Notes under the pieces: generated by a model
Databases searched by the model: none
What the model saw: the letters and a program-made list of their open reading frames with translations, nothing else
Told to the model about the DNA's origin: nothing
Shown: positions 41,076 through 49,878 of the stretch, in pieces
Position numbering within the stretch: the first letter of the stretch is position 1
Layout of the letters: each line of letters starts with the position of its first letter
From: a virus
DNA length: 58,122 nt
IMG/VR virus record: IMGVR_UViG_3300024057_000003
Coordinates: 1-58,122 of that record
Reading direction: 5' to 3' (one strand)
Position numbers and translations under genes: made by a program

Positions 41076-41684
41076 ATGCCGAAGGGGACGGTCACCGAGC
41101 ACAAGGACGGTACGGTCAAACTTACCGTGCCGTTCGACGTGGCGATCACGAACTACAGGTTCTTCTCGTCCGAGGACGGGGCGGGACCTGCGGAGCGTAT
41201 GGTGTTGCGAAAGACGGTCGCCAACCCGGGGGAATCCCCCCCGGGTTTGGCGTCCTTCACGCTCACCGACGGCGACCTTGGAATCCGTCCTGATCGTGGA
41301 TCTCACATCAGGATCGGCACGGACACTGGCGGGGTCTTTTCATCGAAGTTCGCGGAACCGCTGACGTTCATCGCGGAAGCCGACAACGGCAAGACGATCC
41401 GGGCAGAGACCGCCGCGGCCAACATGGACGGGACGGTGGGCAAGGGTCTCTTCGACTTCCAGCAACGTGAGCGGACGAAGATCCTTCGCGCCACCGGAAA
41501 GTTCAGCGTGGCCTCCGACTACACTCTCACGATCAAGGACGCGGCGGGGAAGGTGTCGAACATCTCCTCCGGAACCGCCGCACTGGGGTTCTCTGTTCCC
41601 GAGTTCTTCCTTGAACCAGGGGAGAAGCTGGAGTTGGTGACCGTCACCGCCGGGACTCATGAGGCAGAGGTCACACGGGAATGA
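41076..41684 (+). CDS. Beta-rich structural protein, fibre region (202 aa)
   Basis: Unknown 202-residue protein of mainly beta strands with Gly/Thr/Val-rich composition, such as KLTVPFDVAITNYRFFSS near the start and EFFLEPGEKLELVTVTAG at the end. It lies in the fibre cluster and overlaps the next gene by ATGA. Likely a virion surface component. Confidence 0.5.
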   Translation: MPKGTVTEHKDGTVKLTVPFDVAITNYRFFSSEDGAGPAERMVLRKTVANPGESPPGLASFTLTDGDLGIRPDRGSHIRIGTDTGGVFSSKFAEPLTFIAEADNGKTIRAETAAANMDGTVGKGLFDFQQRERTKILRATGKFSVASDYTLTIKDAAGKVSNISSGTAALGFSVPEFFLEPGEKLELVTVTAGTHEAEVTRE

Positions 41685-42226
41685 ACCAGCTTCGCGACCA
41701 ACTCGGCGGCATGAAGGGCTATCTGGCGATCTACGATCTCATCGCCGGAGGTGGCGATCGAGACAAGCTGAGCTATCCGCACTGCAAGCCCATCAAGGGC
41801 AAGCTGCTTCACGGCGACCCGAACATCATCACCACGCTCGGCCGGGAGCGGGTGGCCGAACTGGTCACCGGCCTGTCCACCGACTTCGTCGACCAGCTCG
41901 CGATCGGCGACGGCGGGGCGCCGCAGAGCGACCTCCTGATCCCGATCGTGCCGGTGCTGTCGAACACGGCCCTGGCGCATGAACTGAAGCGCACGACGAT
42001 CGTGAACGCGGCCGTCGTCGGGCAGACGCTCACGTTCACCGCGACCTTCCTTACGGCGAGCCTGAGTCCAATCGACTTCATCGACAGCAACAACAAAGTG
42101 ATCAACGAGGCGGGGTTGTTCTGCAAGGACAACGTCCTCTTCGCAAGAAAGACCTTCCCATCGATCCCGTTCGCGCCAGCTGACCGGATCGGGGTCATCG
42201 CGGAGTGGTCCCTTGAGGTTCTGTAA
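41681..42226 (+). CDS. Fibre-region protein with shared C-terminal module (181 aa)
   Basis: A 181-residue protein. Its last 45 residues (NEAGLFCKDNVLFARKTFPS ... RIGVIAEWSLEVL) parallel the C-terminus of the 42227 protein (REVGLFATDGVLFMRRTLYR ... LEATFTFGVSV) and also resemble tail-collar-like proteins, in which an EVGLF...G.LFA signature is common. The stop at 42224-42226 directly abuts the next ATG. Confidence 0.55.
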   Translation: MNQLRDQLGGMKGYLAIYDLIAGGGDRDKLSYPHCKPIKGKLLHGDPNIITTLGRERVAELVTGLSTDFVDQLAIGDGGAPQSDLLIPIVPVLSNTALAHELKRTTIVNAAVVGQTLTFTATFLTASLSPIDFIDSNNKVINEAGLFCKDNVLFARKTFPSIPFAPADRIGVIAEWSLEVL

Positions 42227-43621
42227 ATGGGGATCCGTGTCGTTGGACCTGCGGAAACACTCACGACGATTGCCGCGGCGCTCGCCGAGGTAGCCGCCCT
42301 CACCCAGCCCCTCACCGAATTCCAGCAGATCGAGGTCAAGGAGGGGATCGCGCTCGCCGACGTCACGATCCCCTCCGGGATCATCCCCACGCTCGCGAAC
42401 CCGCTCCATCTCATCAACCACGAGCTGGACCGGCCTGTGGTCGACGATGTGACGATCGACAAGCCGCACCTCAAGTTCACCGGCTTCGAGATCAAGGGTG
42501 AGACGGCTGGGGGCGAAGACGGCCAGCTATTCAGCGAGAACCTTTGCCGGGGCAAGGTGGAGTTCATCGGAGACGGGTCGACTCCCTGGGCACTCAAGAT
42601 CTACAACAACGCGATCTTCGCGAAGGGCAAGGACGGCCTTTTGATCAAGGACATCCCCGGGGCCGTCCGGGCGATGTTCAACACCGTCCTCGGGCGCTCA
42701 GCCACGTCCGTAACGGCCTACGGCCTGAACATCGAGAACTCGGACGTGGAGGCGAGGTTCAACATCCTCGCCGCAATCGGGACGCCCTTCGCCAAGGCCA
42801 TCCGGATCAAGAACACGGCCAGCTCGTTCCTGACGATCGAGCGGAACATGTACGGGCTCTTCGAGTCGGCCACGCTCGGGACTTTCGAGGACGGGACGGG
42901 CGTGACGGAAGCGACCACCTTCACGGGGTGGCAGGCGGCCAGCGGAGAGGACACGACCTCAATCTTCCAGGACCCTGAGTTCAAGTGCCTCAACGAGGAC
43001 TTCGGGATCGATCTGGACGTCTCGAACACGTCGCCAGCGATCGCTCAGGGCGAATACGACCCGGACATCCAGATCGACATCGACAAGACTCGCCGGCCCA
43101 CGCTCCTCGGCGGCCCCAACCAGTCCACGACGCTGGGGGCCTACGAGGAGGCTCAGATCATCACGCTGAACGGGATCACGAGAGTTCTGGAGCTGATCGG
43201 CGGGCTCAGCTCGGACGCGATCACCAAGGTCGGCGTGGGAGAGATCGGGACGATCTCGGCCATCGAGTATCTCCGCCCCGAGACTCCGAAGCAGGACGAG
43301 ATCGATCTCCGCTCCAAGATCTTCACCCGAGACATCGCCGAACTGTCGGTGGACGGGGTCATCGCCAAGTTCAAGTGCATCCTCGGGCCATCGCCTGACA
43401 TGACGGAGGCGCTTCTGGACGCGCGGATCAACGAGATGCGGGAGGTCGGCCTCTTCGCCACCGATGGCGTGCTCTTCATGCGCCGGACGCTCTACAGGCT
43501 CCCATTCGATCCCCTGTCGGTCCTGGAGGCGACGTTCACCTTCGGGGTCTCCGTCGGGCCGTGCGAGGAGATCGAGGCCGTGGTCGGACCGGAGCTCACC
43601 GTGACGGCGGAGGTGGTGTAG
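42227..43621 (+). CDS. Right-handed beta-helix protein, tailspike-like (464 aa)
   Basis: A 464-residue protein. Residues 60-310 look like a right-handed parallel beta-helix: short repeated coils with Asn/Gly turns (LKIYNNAIFAKGKDGLLIKD, LNIENSDVEARFNILAAIG) and an end element resembling polysaccharide-binding helix proteins (DIDKTRRPTLLGGPN ... TLGAYEEA). The C-terminal 130 residues are the module shared with the 41681 protein. Such helices occur in polysaccharide depolymerase tailspikes, but no catalytic residues can be fixed by eye. Confidence 0.55.
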   Translation: MGIRVVGPAETLTTIAAALAEVAALTQPLTEFQQIEVKEGIALADVTIPSGIIPTLANPLHLINHELDRPVVDDVTIDKPHLKFTGFEIKGETAGGEDGQLFSENLCRGKVEFIGDGSTPWALKIYNNAIFAKGKDGLLIKDIPGAVRAMFNTVLGRSATSVTAYGLNIENSDVEARFNILAAIGTPFAKAIRIKNTASSFLTIERNMYGLFESATLGTFEDGTGVTEATTFTGWQAASGEDTTSIFQDPEFKCLNEDFGIDLDVSNTSPAIAQGEYDPDIQIDIDKTRRPTLLGGPNQSTTLGAYEEAQIITLNGITRVLELIGGLSSDAITKVGVGEIGTISAIEYLRPETPKQDEIDLRSKIFTRDIAELSVDGVIAKFKCILGPSPDMTEALLDARINEMREVGLFATDGVLFMRRTLYRLPFDPLSVLEATFTFGVSVGPCEEIEAVVGPELTVTAEVV

Positions 43622-43622
43622 G

Positions 43623-43964
43623 ATGGCCAACCTCGGCACGTTCAAGGAATCGACCGACAGCGCGCTCATCCGGGTCAAGGGGAGCATCCAGCTCGCGCCA
43701 GCCACGGTGGCCGTTCAGGTGCGCTTCGACGGGGGCGAGACGGTGGACCTTCCGTTGGTCGCCGATGCCGACACCGACGGGATCCCGACCAACGAGTTCA
43801 AGAACGACCCGCCGCTCGCCTTGGCCGGTCACAATCCAGGATTCGCAACGGTGAAGACGTCGGCGAAGGACACGCTGGACAGGCTTGGGCAGAGGATCGA
43901 CACGATCAAGATCACTTCGGAGTACGGACGAAACTACGGGCGCGATTACGGGAACGGAATGTAG
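43623..43964 (+). CDS. Small fibre-region protein (113 aa)
   Basis: Unknown 113-residue protein: a small beta domain (ATVAVQVRFDGGETVDLPLV) followed by a helical/charged tail ending in Tyr/Gly/Asn-rich residues (YGRNYGRDYGNGM). It starts one base after the preceding stop region and is followed directly by the next fibre gene. Likely a fibre or connector component. Confidence 0.5.
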   Translation: MANLGTFKESTDSALIRVKGSIQLAPATVAVQVRFDGGETVDLPLVADADTDGIPTNEFKNDPPLALAGHNPGFATVKTSAKDTLDRLGQRIDTIKITSEYGRNYGRDYGNGM

Positions 43965-45278
43965 ATGCCTGACACACCGACCGCTGGACACGGATTGGCG
44001 CGTCCCCTCGATGGGGAGAATCCGGGCGCCGCCGTACTGAATTCCAACTGGGACAAGATCGATGTTCTCCTGGTCGGGAAGGGGATCACCTTTCCATCTT
44101 CGTATCCCGTAGGCGGCCTGTTCCTCCGCGAGGATCAGAGCAAGCTCTACCAGAACACAGGCACGCTCGGCACGCCTGCCTGGACCGTCCGGCTTTCCGA
44201 TGCGGCCGCCGGCCCCCCGGCCGCTCACGGCCCATCGCATGAGGACGGCGGAACGGACGAGTTCAACGTGGACGGGCTTGCTGGAACGCTCGCCCAGGCT
44301 CAGATCCCGGCGGCACACGCGCATGATCCAGCGGAAATCTCACCCCAAGGGCACACCTCTGGTCTCGACGCGGATGCGGTGGATGGGATTGAGGGCGCAG
44401 AGTTAATCCAGAGGGATGGGTCTGTACCCTTCACCGAAAACCAGTCGATGGGCGGCAAGAGGCTCACCGACCTTCCAGCGTCCGTTGACCCGAACGATGC
44501 GGTCCGGAAGGCTGAACTCAGCTTGTCGAATCCTCCAGTCGGGCATTCGTTCCACGGACGCCTGTCATTCGTTTCCACGACGTTCCTCACGGTGGGGACG
44601 GCTGGCAAGAAATCCGGGTTCCGTGACAGCACGGATTCGCAGGACATCGAATTCACCGGGACGCTGTCGATCGACGCCACGACAGTCGGCGCCGGCGGCC
44701 TCGACGCGGGAGCGCTCGCGCCGAGCCTTCATTACGCGGTCTTCGTGATAGCGGATTCCAACGGGGTGAACCCGGTCAAGGCCCTGATGTCCACGTCATT
44801 CGCAAGTCCGACTCTTCCGACGGGATACGACAGGTTCAGGCGCGTGGGCGTGGCGCGGACGAACGCAGGATCCGCCCTTCTGAAGTTCCAGCAGAGCGGG
44901 AATGGGAACGATCGGACCTACCAGTACATCGAAGCGCAGTCAGTGATTCAGGTGGTTGCCGGTGCCGGGGCCACGTCCTGGACGGGGCTTCCGCTCTCCA
45001 GCCTGATTCCATCGACGTCTCAAATGGCCATGCTGGCCGTGACCCTCGCCGCCAAGGCTGCGGGGACAAGGTCGATTCGGTTCCGTCCGACGGGAACCAC
45101 CGTGGCCGAGATCGATTCGCCTTGGGATCTTCAGACTCCGCGCGCGGGCGCCGACAGCGACCACCAGTTCCCTCCGTTCCTGATGCCGACCGATCCTTCT
45201 CAGAGCGTCGACTATGCTCAGGACGTTGCAGACGCAAGCGGTGATGTTTACGTTGTAGGATTTGTGGACGAGATATAA
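43965..45278 (+). CDS. Tail fibre protein (437 aa)
   Basis: A 437-residue fibre protein. The N-terminus (GLARPLDGENPGAAVLNSNWDKID) is a common fibre start. Then come AHGPSHEDGGTDEFNVDGLA and DGSVPFTENQSMGGKRLTDL followed by DPNDAVRKAEL, both characteristic phrases of tailed-phage fibres. The C-terminal 230 residues are beta-rich. It probably forms trimers and contributes to receptor binding. The stop overlaps the next start (TAATG). Confidence 0.75.
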   Translation: MPDTPTAGHGLARPLDGENPGAAVLNSNWDKIDVLLVGKGITFPSSYPVGGLFLREDQSKLYQNTGTLGTPAWTVRLSDAAAGPPAAHGPSHEDGGTDEFNVDGLAGTLAQAQIPAAHAHDPAEISPQGHTSGLDADAVDGIEGAELIQRDGSVPFTENQSMGGKRLTDLPASVDPNDAVRKAELSLSNPPVGHSFHGRLSFVSTTFLTVGTAGKKSGFRDSTDSQDIEFTGTLSIDATTVGAGGLDAGALAPSLHYAVFVIADSNGVNPVKALMSTSFASPTLPTGYDRFRRVGVARTNAGSALLKFQQSGNGNDRTYQYIEAQSVIQVVAGAGATSWTGLPLSSLIPSTSQMAMLAVTLAAKAAGTRSIRFRPTGTTVAEIDSPWDLQTPRAGADSDHQFPPFLMPTDPSQSVDYAQDVADASGDVYVVGFVDEI

Positions 45279-45742
45279 TGCCAAATGGATGGACGGACAC
45301 CGCTACGGGAAAACTCAAGCGTTGGGGTTTTTGCGACATGGCCCAAGAGGGCAACCCCAGCAGCGAGACGTACCGGCGAGATGTCCCTGAAGGCGCGTCA
45401 ATCTGCGGAAAGCAGAAGCACTATCACGTTTCCCAGGGGGCTGACGGAGCACCGTGGGCAGTTCACACCGATGGCGGAAGCGGTTCCTTTGGCGATGAGA
45501 ATATCCACTTCATCGCCCGGAAGGGGAAGCGCAAGACCAAGGAGCAGTGGTTCAGCGGCAAGAACCAAGACGGGACGTTCGCTGGCTTGGTGCGGGAGAT
45601 CATCTACACCCACACCAGGAGAAGGCTCGTCTCGGAAGAGCACCGCGTCTACTACGACAACGGCGTGCTGGCGATCGCGGTGAGGTACGATTACTTCAAG
45701 CAGGGCAGGAACATCGTAATTGAGAAGGTCGTGTTGCTATGA
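45278..45742 (+). CDS. Fibre-associated hypothetical protein (154 aa)
   Basis: Unknown 154-residue protein, rich in Tyr, Gly, Lys and Arg, without coiled coil. It begins MPNGWTDTATGKLKRWGF and contains HYHVSQGADGAPWAVHTDGG. The TATAAT sequence overlapping its start has no convincing -35 and may be only the TAATG junction. Located between fibre genes; possibly a fibre tip or chaperone. Confidence 0.5.
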   Translation: MPNGWTDTATGKLKRWGFCDMAQEGNPSSETYRRDVPEGASICGKQKHYHVSQGADGAPWAVHTDGGSGSFGDENIHFIARKGKRKTKEQWFSGKNQDGTFAGLVREIIYTHTRRRLVSEEHRVYYDNGVLAIAVRYDYFKQGRNIVIEKVVLL

Positions 45743-46485
45743 GAGAAACTGGTATTCCTGAGTCTGGATCCGTATCCCTTGACTTCGCCCGCGCAACGGC
45801 AGGCAAGTCACGGCTGGATGGCTTCAAGTTCCAGGACATCCCTGTCGGGAAGCGAGGGACACTCGACATCGTAGTTCCGCTCAAGACAGGCTGGGATCTT
45901 CTGGCAGGGTTTTCCTACGACCAGAACGCAAGTCCAGATGACCAGTTCTGGGTTGAGGTCAATCCGAACTTCGATGTCAATGGTCTCTTCACGTCCAAAG
46001 GCGCACCTGGAATCGGCCTCGTGGGAGCGACCGCTGCGGAAGGGTCGACGACGATCAAGTTGTCCACCGGAACCGGGGTCTTGATGCGGGACAACAGGCT
46101 TCTCGATGAAGGCTATTGGGTGCGGTTCAAGGCCGCGCCGGCCGACGTCGATGCGGCCGCCTATGAAGGCGAACTCTACGAGATCGCCGACTTCGATGCG
46201 GAGGCCGACACGATCACGCTGGTCGATCCCCTTCGCTCCGGAGGCTCTCTCGCACTCAACGACAAGGTCTACATCACGCGCCGAAGCGCCAAAGGTGCCT
46301 ACGTGTTCCCCGGCCAGGTCATGGTGGTCGGAGAGTACGCACCGGGGTCGGCCAACGTGCCTCAGAAAGTCAAGATCCGGATGATCTACAAGAACTCGGG
46401 AAGCGCGGCGATCGCGCCCCGATTCAACGTCGCCTACATGCGGGGCCGCGTAATCAATGGGGGAGAGGAGATAGAGCCGCAGTAG
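45739..46485 (+). CDS. Beta-rich fibre-region protein (248 aa)
   Basis: Unknown 248-residue protein of mainly beta strands. A central segment (TTIKLSTGTGVLMRDNRLLD ... YEIADFDAEADTITLVDPL) looks like an Ig-like or fibre beta module similar to those in the sheath and the 26930 protein. The ATG overlaps the preceding stop (ATGA). It probably belongs to the fibre or baseplate periphery. Confidence 0.5.
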   Translation: MRETGIPESGSVSLDFARATAGKSRLDGFKFQDIPVGKRGTLDIVVPLKTGWDLLAGFSYDQNASPDDQFWVEVNPNFDVNGLFTSKGAPGIGLVGATAAEGSTTIKLSTGTGVLMRDNRLLDEGYWVRFKAAPADVDAAAYEGELYEIADFDAEADTITLVDPLRSGGSLALNDKVYITRRSAKGAYVFPGQVMVVGEYAPGSANVPQKVKIRMIYKNSGSAAIAPRFNVAYMRGRVINGGEEIEPQ

Positions 46486-46540
46486 CGAGAGGACTGGAAC
46501 CGGAAGCATAATTGGCTACAATGAGCACGGGTAAATCCTG

Positions 46541-46993
46541 ATGGGATACGTCTTCGACGATGTGAGCGGCAGGATCGCGTCGATCTTCCTTCAGACGACG
46601 CCGACGCCTCCGTCCGGATTCACGTTCACCACCGACGCGATCGCGAACGAGGACATCATCGACTCTAAGCGCGACATCGGCGGCGGGGTGATAAAGAAAA
46701 GGGACGGCCTCAAGCTCGTCGGCCTCAAAGCCGTTCCGGCCACCGGCGTCGGCCCGATCGCGGTCCAGAAGTTCGACGGGACCACGCTCTTCGATCTCAC
46801 GGGGGCCGGAGACAACGATCCGATCTGCTTCGCGATCGACAACAAGGACGCCTTCCTGGAGACGAAGGAGAGCGACCTCGTCAACGGCGCGGACTCCGTG
46901 CGGGTGGCGGCGCCGGCCCTTCCGGGATCCACGCGATTCCTTGTCTTCTCCGAAGGACTTCAACTTCTTGACGACGAGGTCTTGTTCACATAA
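46541..46993 (+). CDS. Hypothetical fibre-region protein (150 aa)
   Basis: Unknown 150-residue beta-rich protein starting MGYVFDDVSGRIASIFLQ. The 55-base gap upstream contains TACAAT (46516 region) without a good -35. The stop overlaps the next gene's start by one base (TAATG). Confidence 0.5.
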   Translation: MGYVFDDVSGRIASIFLQTTPTPPSGFTFTTDAIANEDIIDSKRDIGGGVIKKRDGLKLVGLKAVPATGVGPIAVQKFDGTTLFDLTGAGDNDPICFAIDNKDAFLETKESDLVNGADSVRVAAPALPGSTRFLVFSEGLQLLDDEVLFT

Positions 46994-49071
46994 TGGCTTT
47001 CAACAGAAATCGCCTCTACGTCCCCACGCGAAAGGACCGCATCGTGCGGTTCGATCTCGCGAGCCCAGCGGTCCCGGTAGCGTTGGCCGATCTGGTTTTG
47101 GGTCTGGGCGTAGAGGTCGGGAGCCTTGCGCTCCTTTCAAACGGAGATATCGTTCTCGGCGACGTGAAAGCGGGACGGCTTGTCCGGATAGATCCCACCG
47201 GCACCGTGGCGTGGAACATCGACGCCCGGGATTCCACCGAGGTCATCCGACAGGTCCACGTCGACAAGGGCGACAACGTCTGGGTCGGCTTCGACGGAGG
47301 CTTGGTGGCCAAGTTCACGGGGGCCACCGGAGCTCTCCTGACCCGTGTGGCCGACACACAGAACTCGGTCCTCCAGTCGTCCGACGAGACGTTCGTCCTG
47401 ACGTACGACGACACCGTCGGCCGGGTCGTTCTGATCGACATCGGTAGTGCCACGATCTTCAAGGACTTCAGGATCGACACCGATCTGAGCAGCGACCACA
47501 CCCCCGTCCCGGTCAAGCAGATCGGGATGCGGGCGAGCAAGTTCTTCATCCCGGTGAAGAAGGTCTCGACCCAGAAGTACGAGATCATGGAGATTTCGAC
47601 GGACACGCTCCTTCAGATGCTCCCCCTGTCCTGGCCGAAGCCGATCACCGGGACGTTGATCGACGCCAGCGGGATCATCTTCGCGATGGACGAGTTCTCC
47701 ACCGTCTTCAAGTTCCTCTCCAACAGCTCGCTCTTCGCGATCTACAACCTCCAGGCTCAGGGCCGCTTGGACGCGATGGCGATCGAGGATTCCGCCGCCA
47801 TCCTGTACGTGACGAGTGACGACCTCCTCGGCGAGGGCAGGGTCCACGCTCTCGACCCCGCGACCGGGGTGGCGACCTTCAACGCCTACACGCCCGCTGG
47901 TGAGCATGACGGCGGGGATCTGACCGGCTACCAGCGGGCGATCATCATTGCCGAGCCCGACGTTCCTCTGACGCCGCCCGTGGTGTCGGCGCCGAGCATC
48001 ACCGGCTTCGACATCCCCAGCCAGGCGTTGACGCGGATCACCGGCCTGCCAGGAGCCGTCTCGGGGGCGGTCACCGTGACCTCGACCTTGGGCACCGTGC
48101 CGGTCGAAGCCGACGGATCGTTCCATCTGAGCGGCGCGGCGATCGGGCCGGGGCCGCACACGATCACCTTCACCGGGCCGGGTGGGGCGACGCCGCTGAT
48201 CGTGACCGTCGTGGCCTTCACCCCCAGCGCGACAGGCGGGGGGTTCCAGGGCACGAAGTTCGGGACGGACGGCGGCTTCATCAAGCTCTTCCTGACCGCG
48301 GCCGGCGCGCCCCTGACCACGGGGACGCACCACATCCGGATCAAGGAGAACAACTCGGGCTTCTACTGGAACGGGGCGACCTTGGTCGCGTCGGACGGCC
48401 TGTTCATCACCCTGGCCCACGACGAGAAGGGGATCTGGATCCACAACTTCACGCTCGGCGCGGGATTGCCGCCGGGGGACTACACGATCTTCTTCGAGGA
48501 AGGCACGCTCTTCCTCAACGACGAGGCCCTGATCACCACCGAAAAGCAGGAGATCGCCGAGACCCTCTCGGAGGTAAAAAAATTGTCGGCTCCCGCCGCG
48601 CCGTTCCTGGAGCCGGCGAACCTGCTCACGGACCCCAAGACGATCGGCGGCTTCCTGTTCCACAACCTGGCGCGGATCCAGTTCCACCTCAACGCCCTGA
48701 GCTTCAAGGCCCAGCTCCTCTTCCCGAAGATCATCGAAGGCGTGGCCGCCCTCATCTCCCGGACGTTCATCAAGAAGGGGGACACCCCGCTGATCGAGTT
48801 CTCCCTTCTGGATGCCGCCACCGGGGAACCGAAGGATCTGACGGGCCACACCGTGAAGTTCCGCGCGCGGACGCAGGTCGGCGGCCTGCTCATCTTCGGT
48901 CGGACGCTCGAACTGATCGACGCGCCGAACGGGAAGGCCAGCGTGCGCCTCGACCCGGCAGACACGGACACGGCCGGCGCGTTTGTCGCGGAAGTCGAAA
49001 CCGTTGCGCCCGATGCCGTGACGCTGTCGACCGAGACCTTCAGCTTCACGATCACTCCCGACCTCACCTGA
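46993..49071 (+). CDS. Large fibre/adhesin with propeller-like repeats and Ig-like domains (692 aa)
   Basis: A 692-residue multidomain protein. Residues 1-310 contain repeated beta-blade-like units (RIVRFDLASPAVPVALAD, GRLVRIDPTGTVAWNIDA, GRVHALDPATGVATFNAY), suggesting a beta-propeller. Residues 330-410 look like an Ig-like domain (ITGLPGAVSGAVTVTSTLG). The C-terminal 105 residues (PLIEFSLLDAATGEPKDLTG ... SVRLDPADTDTAGAFVAEVE) match the Ig-like domain of BppU-type receptor-binding proteins. Last gene of the fibre cluster; probably involved in host contact. A 12-base palindrome overlaps its stop. Confidence 0.65.
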   Translation: MAFNRNRLYVPTRKDRIVRFDLASPAVPVALADLVLGLGVEVGSLALLSNGDIVLGDVKAGRLVRIDPTGTVAWNIDARDSTEVIRQVHVDKGDNVWVGFDGGLVAKFTGATGALLTRVADTQNSVLQSSDETFVLTYDDTVGRVVLIDIGSATIFKDFRIDTDLSSDHTPVPVKQIGMRASKFFIPVKKVSTQKYEIMEISTDTLLQMLPLSWPKPITGTLIDASGIIFAMDEFSTVFKFLSNSSLFAIYNLQAQGRLDAMAIEDSAAILYVTSDDLLGEGRVHALDPATGVATFNAYTPAGEHDGGDLTGYQRAIIIAEPDVPLTPPVVSAPSITGFDIPSQALTRITGLPGAVSGAVTVTSTLGTVPVEADGSFHLSGAAIGPGPHTITFTGPGGATPLIVTVVAFTPSATGGGFQGTKFGTDGGFIKLFLTAAGAPLTTGTHHIRIKENNSGFYWNGATLVASDGLFITLAHDEKGIWIHNFTLGAGLPPGDYTIFFEEGTLFLNDEALITTEKQEIAETLSEVKKLSAPAAPFLEPANLLTDPKTIGGFLFHNLARIQFHLNALSFKAQLLFPKIIEGVAALISRTFIKKGDTPLIEFSLLDAATGEPKDLTGHTVKFRARTQVGGLLIFGRTLELIDAPNGKASVRLDPADTDTAGAFVAEVETVAPDAVTLSTETFSFTITPDLT

Positions 49072-49138
49072 TCAGGTACTTCTGAATTCTCTATTCTCTG
49101 GCTCAATGCTCTTTCTCTCCAAGGCCTAGCGCCTGCGG

Positions 49139-49498
49139 TTAGAGCCGATCCTCCGACTCTTCTTCCTGAAAATCGTATCCGCCACCATCCCCCACGGGAC
49201 TGTCGTCAGAATCCCAATCAGCACGTTGACGGTTACGAGAAAAACTGTGCGTCCTCGGCTTCTCGCCATTCATCCCTCCGTTCCGAAGAACCTTGACAAT
49301 CTTCATCATGAAGTCCTCCCCGAACGAGGAGAACTTGTCCTCTGCCTTGGAAAAGAAGTACCCCGCCGTTGCTCCTGCGAGGAACGCCCCAAGGTTGAAG
49401 ATCATCACCCAGGCCTTCTTCGGCTTTCGGGATTCGACCGCACGGTCTTTCTTGCGCGAGGTCTTGCCCTGTACTGCTGTTCTGCTACTCAGTGTCAT
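49139..49498 (-). CDS. Small membrane protein on the minus strand (119 aa)
   Basis: A 119-residue protein starting MTLSSRTAVQGKTSRKKDRA, a basic N-terminus followed by one likely membrane span at about residues 34-50 (VMIFNLGAFLAGATAGYFF) and an acidic, Asp/Glu/Gly-rich C-terminus. The start at 49498 is chosen from the ORF that extends upstream as a shadow of the next gene. It faces away from the fibre cluster. A role in lysis or membrane attachment is possible but unsupported. Confidence 0.55.
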   Translation of the reverse strand: MTLSSRTAVQGKTSRKKDRAVESRKPKKAWVMIFNLGAFLAGATAGYFFSKAEDKFSSFGEDFMMKIVKVLRNGGMNGEKPRTHSFSRNRQRADWDSDDSPVGDGGGYDFQEEESEDRL

Positions 49499-49519
49499 CA
49501 CCCCTTTACAAATACGAGT

Positions 49520-49555
49520 CCATAAAGAAAGAGCCGGGGAGGACCACCCTCCCCG
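49520..49555 (-). terminator. Terminator of the 49573-49809 gene (minus strand)
   Basis: On the minus strand CGGGGAGG/CCTCCCCG (complement of 49548-49555 with 49535-49542) forms a perfect stem with a five-base loop and is followed by GCTCTTTCTTTAT. It lies in the 74-base gap between the two minus-strand genes. Confidence 0.6.
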
Positions 49556-49572
49556 ACTCCAAGCGGTGCTTG

Positions 49573-49809
49573 CTAGGGCGTGGACGTCGCCGCAGCGGCC
49601 GCGGCGGTCGCAGGCCGCCTGCGCCTGGGCGCCGGCGCGGGCGCGGGCTTGCTCGCGGGCTTCTTGCTGGCAGGCTTCTTGCCGGCGGGCTTCTTCTTCC
49701 GGCGGGGCTTGGGCTCGTCCTCCCCGCAGAAGTAGTAGAGCCCGGCCGCCACGAGCCCTGCCACCGCAGCCCCGGCACCTCCGACCAACCACCAGGTTTT
49801 CTGATCCAT
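49573..49809 (-). CDS. Single-span membrane protein with Lys/Ala/Pro-rich tail (78 aa)
   Basis: A 78-residue protein. Start at 49809 (MDQKTWWLVGG) after GGAGG; the longer ORF upstream is not supported. A membrane span at residues 6-24 (WWLVGGAGAAVAGLVAAGLYYF) is followed by a tail of KKPAGKK/PASKK repeats and PAPAPAP, ending in Ala and Thr. The tail resembles histone H1-like C-termini or DNA-binding tails. It may anchor DNA or a nucleoid-like structure to the membrane; no function is proven. Confidence 0.6.
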   Translation of the reverse strand: MDQKTWWLVGGAGAAVAGLVAAGLYYFCGEDEPKPRRKKKPAGKKPASKKPASKPAPAPAPRRRRPATAAAAAATSTP

Positions 49810-49878
49810 TGGACACCTCCAAAAAGGGAAAGAGATATCTCCACCTACAGGTCTTATACCGGAATTTCTGCGGTCAAC

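Noticed and set aside
45273-45280. TATAAT at the start of the 45278 gene as a promoter
   Set aside because: It overlaps the TAATG stop-start junction and lacks a -35 partner.
46510-46525. TACAAT before the 46541 gene as a late promoter
   Set aside because: The -10 is plausible, but 17 bases upstream is CTGGAA, which does not fit TATACA; left unassigned.
49066-49077. ACCTGATCAGGT palindrome at the end of the large adhesin gene as a terminator
   Set aside because: The stem would be only four base pairs with a tetraloop and there is no U-run; too weak.
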